The notes under the pieces: generated by a model
Database searches by the model: none
Told to the model about the DNA's origin: nothing
The model's input: only the letters and a program-made list of their open reading frames with translations
Part shown: positions 17,719 to 27,216 of the stretch, in pieces
How the letters are laid out: each line of letters opens with the position of its first letter
How positions within the stretch are numbered: the stretch's first letter is position 1
Program-made: the position numbers and the translations under genes
Source of the DNA: Bdellovibrionales bacterium
GTDB taxonomy: Bacteria; Bdellovibrionota; UBA1018
Direction of reading: 5' to 3'
Assembly: GCA_016786465.1 (NCBI GenBank)
Contig: JAEUWC010000016.1
Coordinates: forward strand, 82,422-146,421
Length of the DNA stretch: 64,000 nucleotides

Positions 17719-18906
17719 TTACCCTTTCGCTGCCGCGACGACTTTTTTAGCTGCGTCGGTCAATCCGTCTGCTGGAGTAATTTTCAATCCTGAATTGGCC
17801 AGGATTTCCTTTCCTTTTTCGACGTTCGTTCCTTCGAGGCGAACCACCAAGGGCACTTTCAATGAAAGTTCCTTAGCCGCTGCGATTACCCCTTCTGCGA
17901 TCACGTCGCACTTCATGATTCCTCCGAAGATGTTCACCAAGATGGCTTTCACTTTCGGATCTTTCAGAATGATCTTGAAGGCGTTCGAAACTTTTTCTTT
18001 GTTTGCGCCACCGCCCACATCCAAGAAGTTCGCCGGTTCACCGCCGTGAAGCTTGATGATGTCCATGGTCGCCATCGCCAAGCCCGCACCGTTGACCAAG
18101 CAACCGATATTGCCGTCCAAAGCGATGTAAGCCAGTTCGTATTTCGACGCTTCGACGTCTTGCGCGTTTTCTTCCAAAAGATCCCGCATTTCGACGGTCT
18201 TCGGGTGACGGAACAAGGCGTTTTCGTCGAAATTGAACTTTGCATCCAGCGCGGCCAAGTTGCCTTGGCTTGTGATGATCAAAGGATTGATTTCAACCTG
18301 CGAGCAATCTTCTTCGATGAAGCACTTGTACAGATTTCCGAAAAATCCGACCGCTTCCTTGGTCTGTTCGGGCGTGAAGCCCAGAGCCTTTGAAAGCTTG
18401 CGTGCGTGAAAAGGCATGAAACCGGTGATCGGATCGATCGCGACTTTCACGATTTTTTCAGGGTGTTTGTGCGCGACTTCTTCGATTTCGACGCCGCCTT
18501 CGGTCGAAGCCATCATGACGACTTTCGAAACCGCGCGGTCAATCACGATGCCCAAGTACAGTTCGCGAGCAATGTCGGATGCCTGTTCGATCCAGATCTT
18601 GTGGACCTTTTTTCCTTCGGCCCCGGTCTGTGGAGTAACCAAAACCTTGCCCATGATTTCTTTCGTCAGACTTCCCGCTTCGTCCACCGATTTGGCCAGC
18701 TTCACACCACCCGCTTTTCCGCGGCCGCCTGCGTGAATCTGGGCCTTAACGACGAACATCTTGGTGCCAGTCGCTTTTTGCAGATCGGATGCGGCTTCTT
18801 TTGCTTTCGCGGCAATGTCGCCGCCTTCTTCAATCAAGCGGCCCTGCGAAACGCGGACGCCGTACTTACCTAGGATCTGTTTGGCTTGGTACTCGTGAAC
18901 GTTCAT
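17719..18906 (-). CDS. sucC: Succinyl-CoA synthetase beta subunit
   Basis: SucC is the ATP-grasp subunit that binds nucleotide and succinate. The 395-residue product starts [20 protein letters not shown], the exact family start, and has an ATP-grasp core ([21 protein letters not shown]) and C-terminal [19 protein letters not shown] at 18906 is chosen: GGAGGG lies about six bases upstream and the family start matches. An open frame continuing to 19044 overlaps mdh and is not expected to be translated. It sits 19 bases past mdh. Confidence 0.97.
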   Translation of the reverse strand: MNVHEYQAKQILGKYGVRVSQGRLIEEGGDIAAKAKEAASDLQKATGTKMFVVKAQIHAGGRGKAGGVKLAKSVDEAGSLTKEIMGKVLVTPQTGAEGKKVHKIWIEQASDIARELYLGIVIDRAVSKVVMMASTEGGVEIEEVAHKHPEKIVKVAIDPITGFMPFHARKLSKALGFTPEQTKEAVGFFGNLYKCFIEEDCSQVEINPLIITSQGNLAALDAKFNFDENALFRHPKTVEMRDLLEENAQDVEASKYELAYIALDGNIGCLVNGAGLAMATMDIIKLHGGEPANFLDVGGGANKEKVSNAFKIILKDPKVKAILVNIFGGIMKCDVIAEGVIAAAKELSLKVPLVVRLEGTNVEKGKEILANSGLKITPADGLTDAAKKVVAAAKG

Positions 18907-18925
18907 TGCAACCCTCCGGGTCTTA

Positions 18926-19912
18926 TTACAGCATCGACGCGACAGCTGCGCGTTCTTCTTCCAATTCAGCCAAGGTCTTGCCGATCTTTTCTTTCGTAAA
19001 AGCGTCGATTTCCAAGCCTTGAACGATTTTGTATTCACCGGCATCGGTGGTGCACGGATAGCCGAAGATCACGCCTTCAGGGATTCCGTAGCTTCCGTCC
19101 GATGGAACGCCCATGGTGACCCATTCGCCTTTAGATCCCAACCACCAGTCGTGCATGTGGTCGATGGCGGCGTTCGCTGCCGAAGCGGCTGAAGAAAGTC
19201 CGCGCGCTTCGATGATCGCTGCGCCACGCTTTCCCACCGTTGGAATGAAGACGTCTTTGGTCCAGGCCTGGTCGTTGACCAGTTCCGTGACCGATTTGCC
19301 GTCCGCGGTTGCGAAACGGAAATCGGGAACCATCGTTGGGCTGTGGTTGCCCCAAACGGCCATTTTCTTGAAACCTGCAACCGGCTTTCGAGTTTTCAAA
19401 GACAACTGCCCGATTGCGCGGTTGTGGTCTAGTCGAAGCATGGCGGTGAAGTTCTTCGCCTTCACGCGTCCGTACTTCATCGCGGTTTTCATCGCGATAT
19501 ACGCGTTGGTGTTGCAAGGGTTTCCGACGACCAAGACCTTGACGTCTGGGCTGGCATGTTTGCCAATGGCTTCGCCTTGCACCGTGAAGATCTTGCCGTT
19601 TTCAGTCAATAGATCCTTACGTTCCATTCCTGGGCCGCGAGGGCGCGCGCCGACCAAAAGGACGACGTCCGCGTCTTTGAAAGCGACGTTTGGGTCTTCA
19701 GCTGCGACCATACCGACTAAGGTCGGAAACGCGCAGTCTTCCAATTCCATCATCACGCCTTTCAGCGCTTTCTGGGCCTGTGGCAATTCCAGCATCTGCA
19801 AAATGACGGGTTGGTCCTTGCCCAGCATGGCACCGCTGGCAATGCGGAAAAGAAGTGCGTATCCAATTTGTCCGGCTGCGCCGGTCACTGCAACTCGTAC
19901 GGGTTTCTTCAT
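18926..19912 (-). CDS. mdh: Malate dehydrogenase
   Basis: Mdh oxidises malate to oxaloacetate with NAD+. The 328-residue product begins with the Rossmann motif [21 protein letters not shown] and has the specificity loop [15 protein letters not shown] and the catalytic-His region ([14 protein letters not shown]). These mark the cytosolic (MDH type 2) group rather than the LDH-like or E. coli type. It lies between icd and sucC in one TCA-cycle operon. The stop is 19 bases from the sucC start. Confidence 0.97.
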   Translation of the reverse strand: MKKPVRVAVTGAAGQIGYALLFRIASGAMLGKDQPVILQMLELPQAQKALKGVMMELEDCAFPTLVGMVAAEDPNVAFKDADVVLLVGARPRGPGMERKDLLTENGKIFTVQGEAIGKHASPDVKVLVVGNPCNTNAYIAMKTAMKYGRVKAKNFTAMLRLDHNRAIGQLSLKTRKPVAGFKKMAVWGNHSPTMVPDFRFATADGKSVTELVNDQAWTKDVFIPTVGKRGAAIIEARGLSSAASAANAAIDHMHDWWLGSKGEWVTMGVPSDGSYGIPEGVIFGYPCTTDAGEYKIVQGLEIDAFTKEKIGKTLAELEEERAAVASML

Positions 19913-19922
19913 TTTATCCTTT

Positions 19923-21260
19923 CTACATATGTTTGATGATTTGTTGGCCGAATTCAGAACACTTGATTTCTTCGACGCCAGCGGCGCCTTCTTGTTTCAT
20001 CAAGCGGGCAAAATCGTAAGTCACTTTCTTGCCGGCGATCGCGCCGTCCATTCCTTTGATGATCAGGTCGGCCGCTTCGGTCCAGCCCATATAACGAAGC
20101 ATCATTTCACCCGACAAAATCACCGAACCCGGATTCACTTTGTCCAAATCCGCGTACTTTGGCGCCGTTCCGTGCGTCGCTTCGAATACCGCGTGCCCGG
20201 TGACGTAGTTGATGTTTCCGCCTGGAGCAATCCCGATGCCGCCCACTTGCGCAGCCAAAGCATCAGAAAGGTAGTCGCCGTTTAGGTTCAAAGTCGCGAT
20301 GACGTCGAATTCATCCGGACGGGTCAGGACTTGTTGCAAAGTGATGTCGGCGATCGAATCCTTCACCAAGATCTTGCCAGATTTCAGCTGTTCCTTTTGT
20401 TCGGCGTTGGCAGCGTCTTCGCCCTTGGCCTTCTTGGTTTTTTCCCAAGTATCCCAGCTGTAGATTTTCGAACCAAAATCACGTTCGGTCATTTCGTAGC
20501 CCCATTTACGGAAGGCGCCTTCGGTGAACTTCATGATGTTGCCCTTGTGAACCAAGGTCAGCGATTTGCGCTTATTGGCAATGCAGTATTCAATCGCCGC
20601 TTTGACCAGGCGTTCAGTTCCTTCTTTCGAAACGGGCTTAAAGCCGATTCCGCTGGTGCCAGGAAAACGGATTTTTCCGTAATCTTTGGGGAAGGTTTCT
20701 TTCAAGAAATCTAAAACCTTTTTGGCTTCCGGCGATCCGGATTCGAATTCGATGCCGGCATAAATGTCTTCACAGTTTTCGCGGAAGATCACCATGTCGA
20801 CTTTTTCTGGATGCTTCACGGGCGATGGAACGCCTTTGAACCAGCGCACGGGGCGAAGGCAAACATAAAGATCCAACATTTGGCGAAGCGCCACGTTCAA
20901 CGAACGAATTCCGCCGCCCACTGGCGTGGTCAACGGTCCCTTGATTGAAACCAAGTAATGTCGAAGCGCGGTCAAAGTGTCTTCAGGCAACCAGTCGTTG
21001 TACTTTTTGAAAGATTTTTCGCCGGCGAAAACTTCCAGCCATTCGATCTTGCGTTTACCGCCGTACGCTTTTTCGACGGCAGCGTCGAAAACAGCGACCG
21101 AAGACTTCCAAATGTCTTTACCGGTTCCGTCGCCTTCGATGAAGGGGATGATCGGATTGTTCGGGACAGTCAATTTCCCGTTTTGAATGGTGATTCTTTC
21201 ACCGCGTGAGGGTGCCTGTAGGTTTTTAAAAGTAGGTGTATTCGTCATAGTGAAGTGCAT
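19923..21260 (-). CDS. icd: Isocitrate dehydrogenase (NADP-type)
   Basis: Icd converts isocitrate to 2-oxoglutarate and CO2. The 445-residue product has the family's substrate loop [18 protein letters not shown], containing the Ser that AceK phosphorylates in enteric bacteria, then [15 protein letters not shown], and late [20 protein letters not shown]. Size and layout match the dimeric E. coli class. Two starts are possible: ATG 21260, or ATG 21248 giving [10 protein letters not shown]; neither has a strong ribosome site. It is the first gene of icd-mdh-sucCD, and the operon promoter must lie in the 59-base gap before it. Confidence 0.96.
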   Translation of the reverse strand: MHFTMTNTPTFKNLQAPSRGERITIQNGKLTVPNNPIIPFIEGDGTGKDIWKSSVAVFDAAVEKAYGGKRKIEWLEVFAGEKSFKKYNDWLPEDTLTALRHYLVSIKGPLTTPVGGGIRSLNVALRQMLDLYVCLRPVRWFKGVPSPVKHPEKVDMVIFRENCEDIYAGIEFESGSPEAKKVLDFLKETFPKDYGKIRFPGTSGIGFKPVSKEGTERLVKAAIEYCIANKRKSLTLVHKGNIMKFTEGAFRKWGYEMTERDFGSKIYSWDTWEKTKKAKGEDAANAEQKEQLKSGKILVKDSIADITLQQVLTRPDEFDVIATLNLNGDYLSDALAAQVGGIGIAPGGNINYVTGHAVFEATHGTAPKYADLDKVNPGSVILSGEMMLRYMGWTEAADLIIKGMDGAIAGKKVTYDFARLMKQEGAAGVEEIKCSEFGQQIIKHM

Positions 21261-21319
21261 GGACTGTAGACTTTCCCAGGCAAAATCGAAAGTCGGAAAT
21301 CAGGCGTTTCGCAGGACGA

Positions 21320-22006
21320 TTAACTCGCTGCGAAAATTCTAACGTCGCCTTCGACCTGGCGTCCTTCCATCTTTCGGGTGGCTACACGCTCTAGACCCGA
21401 CGAATCATGGGTAATCCAAAGCAATGGAACTGGGTTTTCACGGTGCAGTTCGACGACCCAATCCTGCATTTCGCGCTGAAGCCCCGCATCCAGAGCCGAA
21501 AAAGGCTCGTCGAGCAAAACCAGCTTGGGGTGAATCAACCAGGTCCTAGAAAGTGCGATGCGCTGCCGTTCTCCCCCAGAAAGAGAATCCGTCGACTGTT
21601 CGGCCTGATTCTTTAAGCCGATCCTTGCCAAGGCTGCTTCGGCCCGCGCCCGTCTTTCTTCGGCCCCTACCCCCTGTAAACGCAAAGCATATTCAAGATT
21701 TTCTCGAACATTCAGATGCGGAAAAAGTGCGGCGTCTTGAAACAAAAAGCCGACCTTGCGCTGATGAATCGGAAGCAGATCCCAACCGGGTTCCAAAAGA
21801 ATCCTACCCGACTGAACGGGAATGAAGCCCGCGATGGCCCGAAAAAGCGTCGACTTCCCAAACCCGCTGGGCGCCTGAATGGCCAGGCGATCGCCGGGGG
21901 CGACCTGAAAATCAGCGCGAATCACAATTTTCTTTGACCCAGTCAGCGCTTGCTTGGGTCTTGAAATTTCAATCTGAACTTTCTCGACAATCAACGTAGA
22001 GCTCAT
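21320..22006 (-). CDS. thiQ: Thiamine ABC transporter ATPase (ThiQ-like)
   Basis: This is the ATP-hydrolysing subunit of an importer. The 228-residue product has Walker A (APSGFGKST near residue 46, with Ala in place of the first Gly), Q-loop (FLFQDAALFPHL), signature LSGGERQRIALSRT, Walker B (LVLLDEPFSALD) and H-loop (WITHDSSG). It lacks the long C-terminal regulatory domain of maltose or sulfate ATPases, as ThiQ does. The gene follows a fused permease and a binding protein strongly like ThiB, which sets the substrate as thiamine or a phosphate ester. It is three bases from the permease stop. Confidence 0.85.
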   Translation of the reverse strand: MSSTLIVEKVQIEISRPKQALTGSKKIVIRADFQVAPGDRLAIQAPSGFGKSTLFRAIAGFIPVQSGRILLEPGWDLLPIHQRKVGFLFQDAALFPHLNVRENLEYALRLQGVGAEERRARAEAALARIGLKNQAEQSTDSLSGGERQRIALSRTWLIHPKLVLLDEPFSALDAGLQREMQDWVVELHRENPVPLLWITHDSSGLERVATRKMEGRQVEGDVRIFAAS

Positions 22007-22009
22007 GAT

Positions 22010-23500
22010 TTAGTTCCGATCCTTTCGCGCATTTCTGACCCAAAGAAAAGAAGCGGTCGCACCCAAAATCGCCAAAAGCGCTGAAAGCGCCTGGGCTTCA
22101 TCAAATCGGTAATTTCCTGCCAAACGCGAAACCCAAAGCGAAACGGGAACTGGGTCGGACTGGAAGAACCAGGTGGAAAGCGAAGTTTCTCCCCAAGAAA
22201 AAGCGGCCGCTACTGCCAAGATCGAAAGGACCGGAGCCCTAAGCCGTGGCCATTCCACGTCCCACCAGGCCGTCCAAGCCGATGCCCCCAATGACCGAGC
22301 CGTCCAGATTAGCTTTGGATCTTTGGCCTGAACCCAAGGCTGCAAAAATCGATACGCCAAGGGAAAGTATAAAAACCCCTGCGCGATCCCAACCGACCAA
22401 GGTCCAGAAAGTTCCAGTCCCGCTTCGGTCCAGCTCATGGCCAAAAACATCGGTGAAACACCACTGGCCACCCAAAGCGTCGACATAAAGAACGGATCTT
22501 TTGCGAAAAAACCCAGCACCAGAAAAAATGCGCAAACTGCGGCCGACAAAATCGAAATCCCGAAGCTGACAGCCATGCTTTGCGAAATATTTTTCGCAAG
22601 CCCCGGATCGATCCCGGTCGACTGGAAAGCCTTCCCCACCCAGACCAAAACGGGAAGCCAAGAAAAAACGAAAAAACCTGTGACCGCGGTTCTGAAGTTT
22701 CGAAAGATCGAAGGCGCGGATCCTTCTGCGGAAAAATCACTGGGTCGCGACGTTCCTTGCTTTTCGGCCAGGTTCTTTGAAATCCGGCTGAAGATCCCAA
22801 AACAAAGCAAAACCAAAATCCCCTGCCAAAGTGCGATCGCCATCGATCCCGAACGGTCCATCACGCCCAGACGCATCTTCCAAGCCAGCGCCGTTTCCAA
22901 TGTTTCAACCGGCGCGCCGCCGCCAACCAGCGCCACGATCGTGAAACTAGCCAGGCAAAGTAAGAAGACCTGTAAAAAGGATTGAAGCAAAGTCATTCGG
23001 ATTCTGGGAATCGCCCAATAGCGAAAAAGTCGGTACGGTCCAGAACCCATCAATATAGCAGCCTGCCGTTCACTGGGCGGCAAACCCGCGACCGCATCCG
23101 TGATGGAAAGAATGACCCAAGATGTGTTCACCCAAGCATGAACCCAGACGACTGCCGACCACTGGTAGGCATACTGACTTCCCAACCAGCTTAGCCCCGC
23201 CATTGCTGAAACCGTGGGTGCCATTAAAAACCCCATCTGAAAAATAAAACGGGTGAATCGACCCACCGAAACCGACGATTTGGGATCAGCGACAAATGGA
23301 AAAGAAAGAACAAGCCCCGCGCCCAGTGCAATCGCGGAACTAGCCAGGGCTTGCGCCAAGGATTTCAAAACCAGTGACAATACGGTTGGGTCCACCAGCG
23401 CCAAAAGACTTGCGCCTGGTGATGCAAACCCCAAAAAAACCATCTTGCCCAGCGGATAGCCCCAAAGGACCAACGCCAAAAGCAAGGTCACGAACTTCAT
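22010..23500 (-). CDS. thiP: Thiamine ABC transporter permease (ThiP-like)
   Basis: The 496-residue protein is a double permease: two repeats of a six-helix BPD_transp_1 domain, with membrane segments across the chain (LLLALVLWGYPLG at the start, VAAAFSWGETSLSTWFF near the end). Coupling loops occur twice (MGSGPYRLFRYWAIPRIRM and LGASAWTAWWDVEWPRLRAP), matching the EAA motif of ATPase contact. Fusion of both permease halves is typical of the ThiP/iron transporter group. The start overlaps the thiB stop (ATGA), so the three genes form one operon. Confidence 0.88.
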   Translation of the reverse strand: MKFVTLLLALVLWGYPLGKMVFLGFASPGASLLALVDPTVLSLVLKSLAQALASSAIALGAGLVLSFPFVADPKSSVSVGRFTRFIFQMGFLMAPTVSAMAGLSWLGSQYAYQWSAVVWVHAWVNTSWVILSITDAVAGLPPSERQAAILMGSGPYRLFRYWAIPRIRMTLLQSFLQVFLLCLASFTIVALVGGGAPVETLETALAWKMRLGVMDRSGSMAIALWQGILVLLCFGIFSRISKNLAEKQGTSRPSDFSAEGSAPSIFRNFRTAVTGFFVFSWLPVLVWVGKAFQSTGIDPGLAKNISQSMAVSFGISILSAAVCAFFLVLGFFAKDPFFMSTLWVASGVSPMFLAMSWTEAGLELSGPWSVGIAQGFLYFPLAYRFLQPWVQAKDPKLIWTARSLGASAWTAWWDVEWPRLRAPVLSILAVAAAFSWGETSLSTWFFQSDPVPVSLWVSRLAGNYRFDEAQALSALLAILGATASFLWVRNARKDRN

Positions 23501-24432
23501 CGAATCGCTTCTTCCCAGATTTTCAAAAGGCGGATCAAATCCAGCCGCGTGTCTTCAAGGTTGTCCAATGGCTTGGGTTGAACCAGGTTTGAAAAACTTT
23601 CTGGAAGCGTGATGTCGCGTTTGATCGGAAACATCCAGTTGCGCTTGGGAATTTCCGCCTGAATTTCTGCGCTGATCAGCATCTGGATCAAGGCCTGGGC
23701 TTTGGGGCTGTCTTTCAAAACCGCCGCGTATTCAACTTGAACGGGTGCGCCTTCATCCAAATAGACCGGAAAATATTTTTCGCCGGCAGGTCCGTCTTTT
23801 TCGCGGTGGTAGGCAACTGATGAAAGATAAGTCCAAACCATGGGCGCCTGATTTTTTTTGAAAAGAGAATATGAAGCCGACCATCCCGGCGTCAGTGCCA
23901 AAACATTCGTTCGAATCTTTTTCAAGAAAGCGCGAAGCTGCTGCGAGTCCGTGATTTTCCGGCTCAGAAAAAGAAGGTGAATCAGCCCCGGCGTCGAGCC
24001 CCTGGGATCCTGTAGCAAAAGTTGGCGCTGATAAGGTTCGGTAGTCAGATCCAAAATGCGTTTAGGAATCGGCAGCTTTCTTTTTTCAAATTCTTCCCGA
24101 TTACCCACCCAAACCATGGGCGACTGGTCGTAAGCGGTGGCTTTCTGCCCGTGAAGTTTTGCGCGGACCAGACCCAGATTGCTTTGATCCAATCCAATAA
24201 CGGCATCGGCATCCGTCCGACTGCTTTGAAGCCGGGCTAAAAGTTGACCTCCGTCCCCCACCGACTGTGCGACCAATTCACAGTTTTCCTTCTTTTGAAA
24301 AGCGGATTTCAAAACCGGGAAAAGGCCATCCTTTGCGACCAGGCTATCGTAAACCAGGACTTTGACCTGACATGGGCCTGCCTGTGCCGAAACCGGAAGT
24401 GCCGTCAAAACCCAAAGAATGGAAGGGATCAT
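23497..24432 (-). CDS. thiB: Thiamine-binding periplasmic protein (ThiB-like)
   Basis: This is the periplasmic receptor that delivers thiamine, TMP or TPP to ThiP/ThiQ. A signal peptide ends near residue 18 (LPVSAQAG). The mature chain follows ThiB closely: KVLVYDSLVAKDG, ADAVIGLDQSNL, LLLQDPRGSTPGLIHLLF, LTPGWSASYSLFKKNQAPMV, and NWMFPIKRDITLPESF near the end. QDPRxSTPG and NWMxP are strong ThiB matches. The gene is divergent from nadA with a 66-base gap, too short for a full TPP riboswitch, so control by TPP RNA is unlikely here. Confidence 0.88.
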   Translation of the reverse strand: MIPSILWVLTALPVSAQAGPCQVKVLVYDSLVAKDGLFPVLKSAFQKKENCELVAQSVGDGGQLLARLQSSRTDADAVIGLDQSNLGLVRAKLHGQKATAYDQSPMVWVGNREEFEKRKLPIPKRILDLTTEPYQRQLLLQDPRGSTPGLIHLLFLSRKITDSQQLRAFLKKIRTNVLALTPGWSASYSLFKKNQAPMVWTYLSSVAYHREKDGPAGEKYFPVYLDEGAPVQVEYAAVLKDSPKAQALIQMLISAEIQAEIPKRNWMFPIKRDITLPESFSNLVQPKPLDNLEDTRLDLIRLLKIWEEAIR

Positions 24433-24445
24433 AGGGCTTTAACTT

Positions 24446-24485
24446 GCCACAGAAAACTGGCCATAGAAAACCCCAAAGAAAAACT
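24446..24485. promoter_or_regulatory. Triple tandem motif in the thiB-nadA gap
   Basis: The divergent gap holds three adjacent 13-14-base units: GCCACAGAAAACT, GGCCATAGAAAACC and CCAAAGAAAAACT, each containing the form CCAnAGAAAAC or close to it. Together they fill 40 of the 66 bases between the two starts. This spacing (about one helical turn plus three bases) fits repeated binding of one regulator, but it could also be a slippage product. No clear -10/-35 pair is seen. Confidence 0.45.
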
Positions 24486-24498
24486 GTATTGATCCGTT

Positions 24499-25446
24499 AT
24501 GCCCCCCCGTAAGTCCGAAGATCTTTTTGCCGAATTGGACCGCCTTAAAAAGGAAAAGAACGCGGTGATTCTTGCGCACTATTACCAGAACCCCGACATT
24601 CAAGATGTCGCGGACTTCGTGGGCGACAGCCTAGAACTTGCGCGTGCAGCGCAGCGATCCAAGGCCAAGACCATTCTTTTTGCGGGCGTGCATTTCATGG
24701 CCGAAGGCGCAAAGATCCTGAATCCCGAAGCAAAAGTCCTGATGCCGGATCTTCGCGCGGGATGTTCACTGTCGGACAGTTGCCCGCCCGATGCATTTGC
24801 AAAACTTCGCGAGAAGCACCCAGATCATTTTGTCGTCAGTTACATCAATTGTTCGGCGGCCATCAAAGCCCAGTCGGATGTGATCTGTACTTCTTCAAAC
24901 GCCGTAAAGATCGTGGATCGGGTCAAGAAAGAATTCGGATCGGACCAAAAGATCCTTTTTGCGCCTGACCGAAACCTGGGCGCCTATGTTTCAAAAATGA
25001 CCGGCCAACCCATGATGCTTTGGCAGGGCACCTGCATCGTTCACGAAACCTTTAGCCAAAGAAAGATCATCGAACTTCAGACCCAGCACCCGGATGCTGA
25101 ACTGATTGCGCATCCCGAATGCGAAAAGGAAATTCTGGAAAAAGCCGAATTCATCGGAAGCACGTCGGCACTTTTGAAGTACGCCGTCGAAAGCTCGAAG
25201 AAAAAGTTCATCGTCGCGACCGAAGAAGGAATCCTTCACCAGATGAAGAAGAAGGCGCCGGAAAAAGAATTCATCCCAGCACCACCGAACAAGAACTGCG
25301 CCTGCAACGAATGCCCTTTCATGAAGTTGAACACCTTAGAAAAAATCGTTGCGGCTTTACGCGACGAAACGCCTGAAATTCAAATGTCCGAAGACCTTCG
25401 TCAACGCGCCTTGAAACCCCTTCAGCGCATGCTGGATTGGTCGTAG
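24499..25446 (+). CDS. nadA: Quinolinate synthase
   Basis: NadA condenses iminoaspartate with dihydroxyacetone phosphate to give quinolinate, the first committed NAD precursor. The 315-residue product has the family start ([29 protein letters not shown]) and the iron-sulfur cysteines: Cys in [14 protein letters not shown], in [19 protein letters not shown] and in [12 protein letters not shown], which together bind the [4Fe-4S] cluster. Length is normal. No nadB or nadC is nearby. It is followed six bases later by a flavin-reductase-like gene, and 66 bases separate it from divergent thiB. Confidence 0.96.
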   Translation: MPPRKSEDLFAELDRLKKEKNAVILAHYYQNPDIQDVADFVGDSLELARAAQRSKAKTILFAGVHFMAEGAKILNPEAKVLMPDLRAGCSLSDSCPPDAFAKLREKHPDHFVVSYINCSAAIKAQSDVICTSSNAVKIVDRVKKEFGSDQKILFAPDRNLGAYVSKMTGQPMMLWQGTCIVHETFSQRKIIELQTQHPDAELIAHPECEKEILEKAEFIGSTSALLKYAVESSKKKFIVATEEGILHQMKKKAPEKEFIPAPPNKNCACNECPFMKLNTLEKIVAALRDETPEIQMSEDLRQRALKPLQRMLDWS

Positions 25447-25452
25447 GTCGTC

Positions 25453-26085
25453 ATGAAATCTTTTTTGATTTCCGAAATGAAGGCTGGATCGATCTACCAT
25501 CTGATGATTTCGGCTGTGGTCCCGCGACCCATCGCCTGGGTATCAACCATTAGCCCCGAAGGAAAAGGTAACCTAGCGCCCTTTAGTTACTTCAACGCTG
25601 TTTCAAGCGATCCTGCGACGTTGGTGTTTTCGTGTGCCATCAAGCCCGACGGCAATCCAAAAGACACTTTGATCAATATTTTGAAAACCAAACAGTTTGT
25701 CGTGAATGTGGCCAATGTCGATCTTTTGGCCCAAGTGAATCAGACTTCAGCTGAATACCCGTATGGGGTCAATGAACTTGAAAAAGTCGGGCTAACCCCG
25801 GTTGCGTCGACGTTAGTGAAACCCAGTCGCGTGAAAGAAGCGCCTGTTCAAATCGAATGCGAACTTTACGACACGCTGAAAGTCGGCGAAGGACAACCCG
25901 GAAGTTCAACCCTGGTTGTTGGAAAGATTCTGGCCATTCACGTGGATCCAAAAATTCTAGACCCCAAGGACCCCAAGGGAATGTCGATTGACGAAATCGC
26001 GTTAAACCCTTTGACCCGTCTAGGGGGCCAAAAGTACGGGACACTTGGCAAAGTCATTGAATCCCAAAGGCCGGGAAAACCATGA
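25453..26085 (+). CDS. Flavin-reductase-like (FMN-binding split barrel) protein
   Basis: The 210-residue product belongs to the flavin reductase-like domain family. It has the typical PRPIAWVSTISPEGKGNLAPFSYFNAVSSDPATLVFS start, where the phosphate of FMN binds, then KDTLINILKTKQFVVN and a C-terminal LGGQKYGTLGKV. These proteins bind FMN and often reduce it with NAD(P)H, or act as small oxidoreductases. No partner oxygenase is nearby. It ends inside the start of the MOSC gene (ATGA overlap), suggesting a shared transcript. Confidence 0.88.
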   Translation: MKSFLISEMKAGSIYHLMISAVVPRPIAWVSTISPEGKGNLAPFSYFNAVSSDPATLVFSCAIKPDGNPKDTLINILKTKQFVVNVANVDLLAQVNQTSAEYPYGVNELEKVGLTPVASTLVKPSRVKEAPVQIECELYDTLKVGEGQPGSSTLVVGKILAIHVDPKILDPKDPKGMSIDEIALNPLTRLGGQKYGTLGKVIESQRPGKP

Positions 26086-26717
26086 AGGTCGTTTCGATCA
26101 ATGTGGGTCGACCCAAAAAAATTCTTTTTCAGGGAAAAGAAATTCTGACTGCCATTGAAAAGAAGCCCGTCGACGGACCGCTGGAACTTCAAACGCTGAA
26201 CTTTCGCGGCGACGAACAGGCGGATCTGACCGTTCACGGGGGTCAGGACAAAGCAGTCTACGCGATGTCGACTGAATGTTACGCCTGGTGGAAATCCCCT
26301 CAAGGTGGCCACGACGTCGGGCTTGGAACCCTGGGGGAAAACTTGTCCGTTGAAGGTCTTTTCGAAGATCAAATCTTCATCGGCGACGTTTTCAAATTGG
26401 GGTCAGCCGAAATCCAGGTGACCCAACCCAGATTGCCTTGCGTGAAATTGAACGCGATTCTTCAGGATTCCCTTGCGGGAAAGAAAATGATGCAGTCGCA
26501 GATGCCGGGGGTCTATTTTCGCGTCTTGAAGCCAGGCCAAGTTCGAACCGATGACGCGATGGCCTTGGTCGGCCAAGAATCGACTCGAATAACGGTTCTG
26601 ACGCTTTTTAATCACCTGATGCGAAAAAACTTCAGCCGCGAAGAAGCCAGCGAATACTTAAAAATTCGCAGCCTGAACGCCAGGCTGAAGCAAAAATTTC
26701 AAGAAGCCCTTAGCTGA
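26082..26717 (+). CDS. MOSC-domain protein (YiiM-like)
   Basis: MOSC proteins bind molybdenum cofactor or its sulfurated form; YiiM-type members take part in reducing N-hydroxylated compounds. The 211-residue product has the MOSC core: LNFRGDEQADLTVHGGQDKAVYAMSTECYAWW, LGENLSVEGLFEDQIFIGDVFKLGSAEIQVTQPRLPCVKLNA, where the conserved Cys of PRLPC is the expected sulfur-carrying residue. A C-terminal helical part (residues 165-211) matches the YiiM extension. Coupling to a flavin-reductase-like gene fits a two-part redox role, but the substrate is not known. Confidence 0.88.
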   Translation: MKVVSINVGRPKKILFQGKEILTAIEKKPVDGPLELQTLNFRGDEQADLTVHGGQDKAVYAMSTECYAWWKSPQGGHDVGLGTLGENLSVEGLFEDQIFIGDVFKLGSAEIQVTQPRLPCVKLNAILQDSLAGKKMMQSQMPGVYFRVLKPGQVRTDDAMALVGQESTRITVLTLFNHLMRKNFSREEASEYLKIRSLNARLKQKFQEALS

Positions 26718-27198
26718 CTGGAATAATTTTACCTTTGACGATCGGCTTATTCGGGTCGCGCGCGGGCTGTCCTCCGGCTTCGCCATCACGACGAGGTCCA
26801 CGCGGCTTTCCGTCGCGTCCTCCGCGCCCGCCTTTACCGCCCTTGCCGCGACCTTTTCCGTCTCGACCGCCGCGTCCTTCACGGGCTTCTGGCGCAGCCT
26901 TCTGAGGCTGAGCAAAAAATTCCGTCACAAAATGCCAGGTTTCTTTCTGAACGGCTCCGGAAGGAACTTTCTCGCCTTCCTTGAATTCGTGAACCAGAAC
27001 ACGTTTCAAGCCATCGAACTTGCCGTTGACGACTTCAATGGCGAAAAGAAACCACTTCAGCTTGTCGCCTTCATACTTGAACGCTTCTCCCATGCCGGCA
27101 TTCAATTCGTCGGCGGTTTTGCCGGCTGTTGCCAATTCTTGAAGTTTCGCAAAGCCGTTTTTCAGTTGTGGGGCTACAAATTCTGTCAGTGTTCTCAT
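26710..27198 (-). CDS. Small protein with RG-rich tail, function unknown
   Basis: The 162-residue protein has a folded N-terminal part (residues 1-100) with TLTEFVAPQLKNGFAKLQELA and KYEGDKLKWFLFAIEVVNGKFDGLKRVLVHEF, and then a low-complexity Arg/Gly/Lys/Asp-rich tail with repeated RGGRDGK and GRGKGGKG. Such RGG tails bind RNA in other proteins, and a like tail ends PNPase in this window. There is no signal peptide. It follows hmgA by 18 bases in the same direction and overlaps the MOSC gene tail by eight bases. I do not recognise the family. Confidence 0.7.
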   Translation of the reverse strand: MRTLTEFVAPQLKNGFAKLQELATAGKTADELNAGMGEAFKYEGDKLKWFLFAIEVVNGKFDGLKRVLVHEFKEGEKVPSGAVQKETWHFVTEFFAQPQKAAPEAREGRGGRDGKGRGKGGKGGRGGRDGKPRGPRRDGEAGGQPARDPNKPIVKGKIIPVS

Positions 27199-27216
27199 TT
27201 TGTTTTCTCGGGTTGA

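Noticed and set aside
19113..20285. Long open frame of 390 codons on the plus strand, antisense to mdh and icd.
   Set aside because: It overlaps two clearly real genes in the opposite strand. The translated sequence has no known motif and matches no family I know.
24433..24498. TPP riboswitch upstream of thiB.
   Set aside because: The gap to nadA is only 66 bases, and none of the conserved TPP aptamer boxes (CTGAGA, CCTGATCTGG-like) is present.
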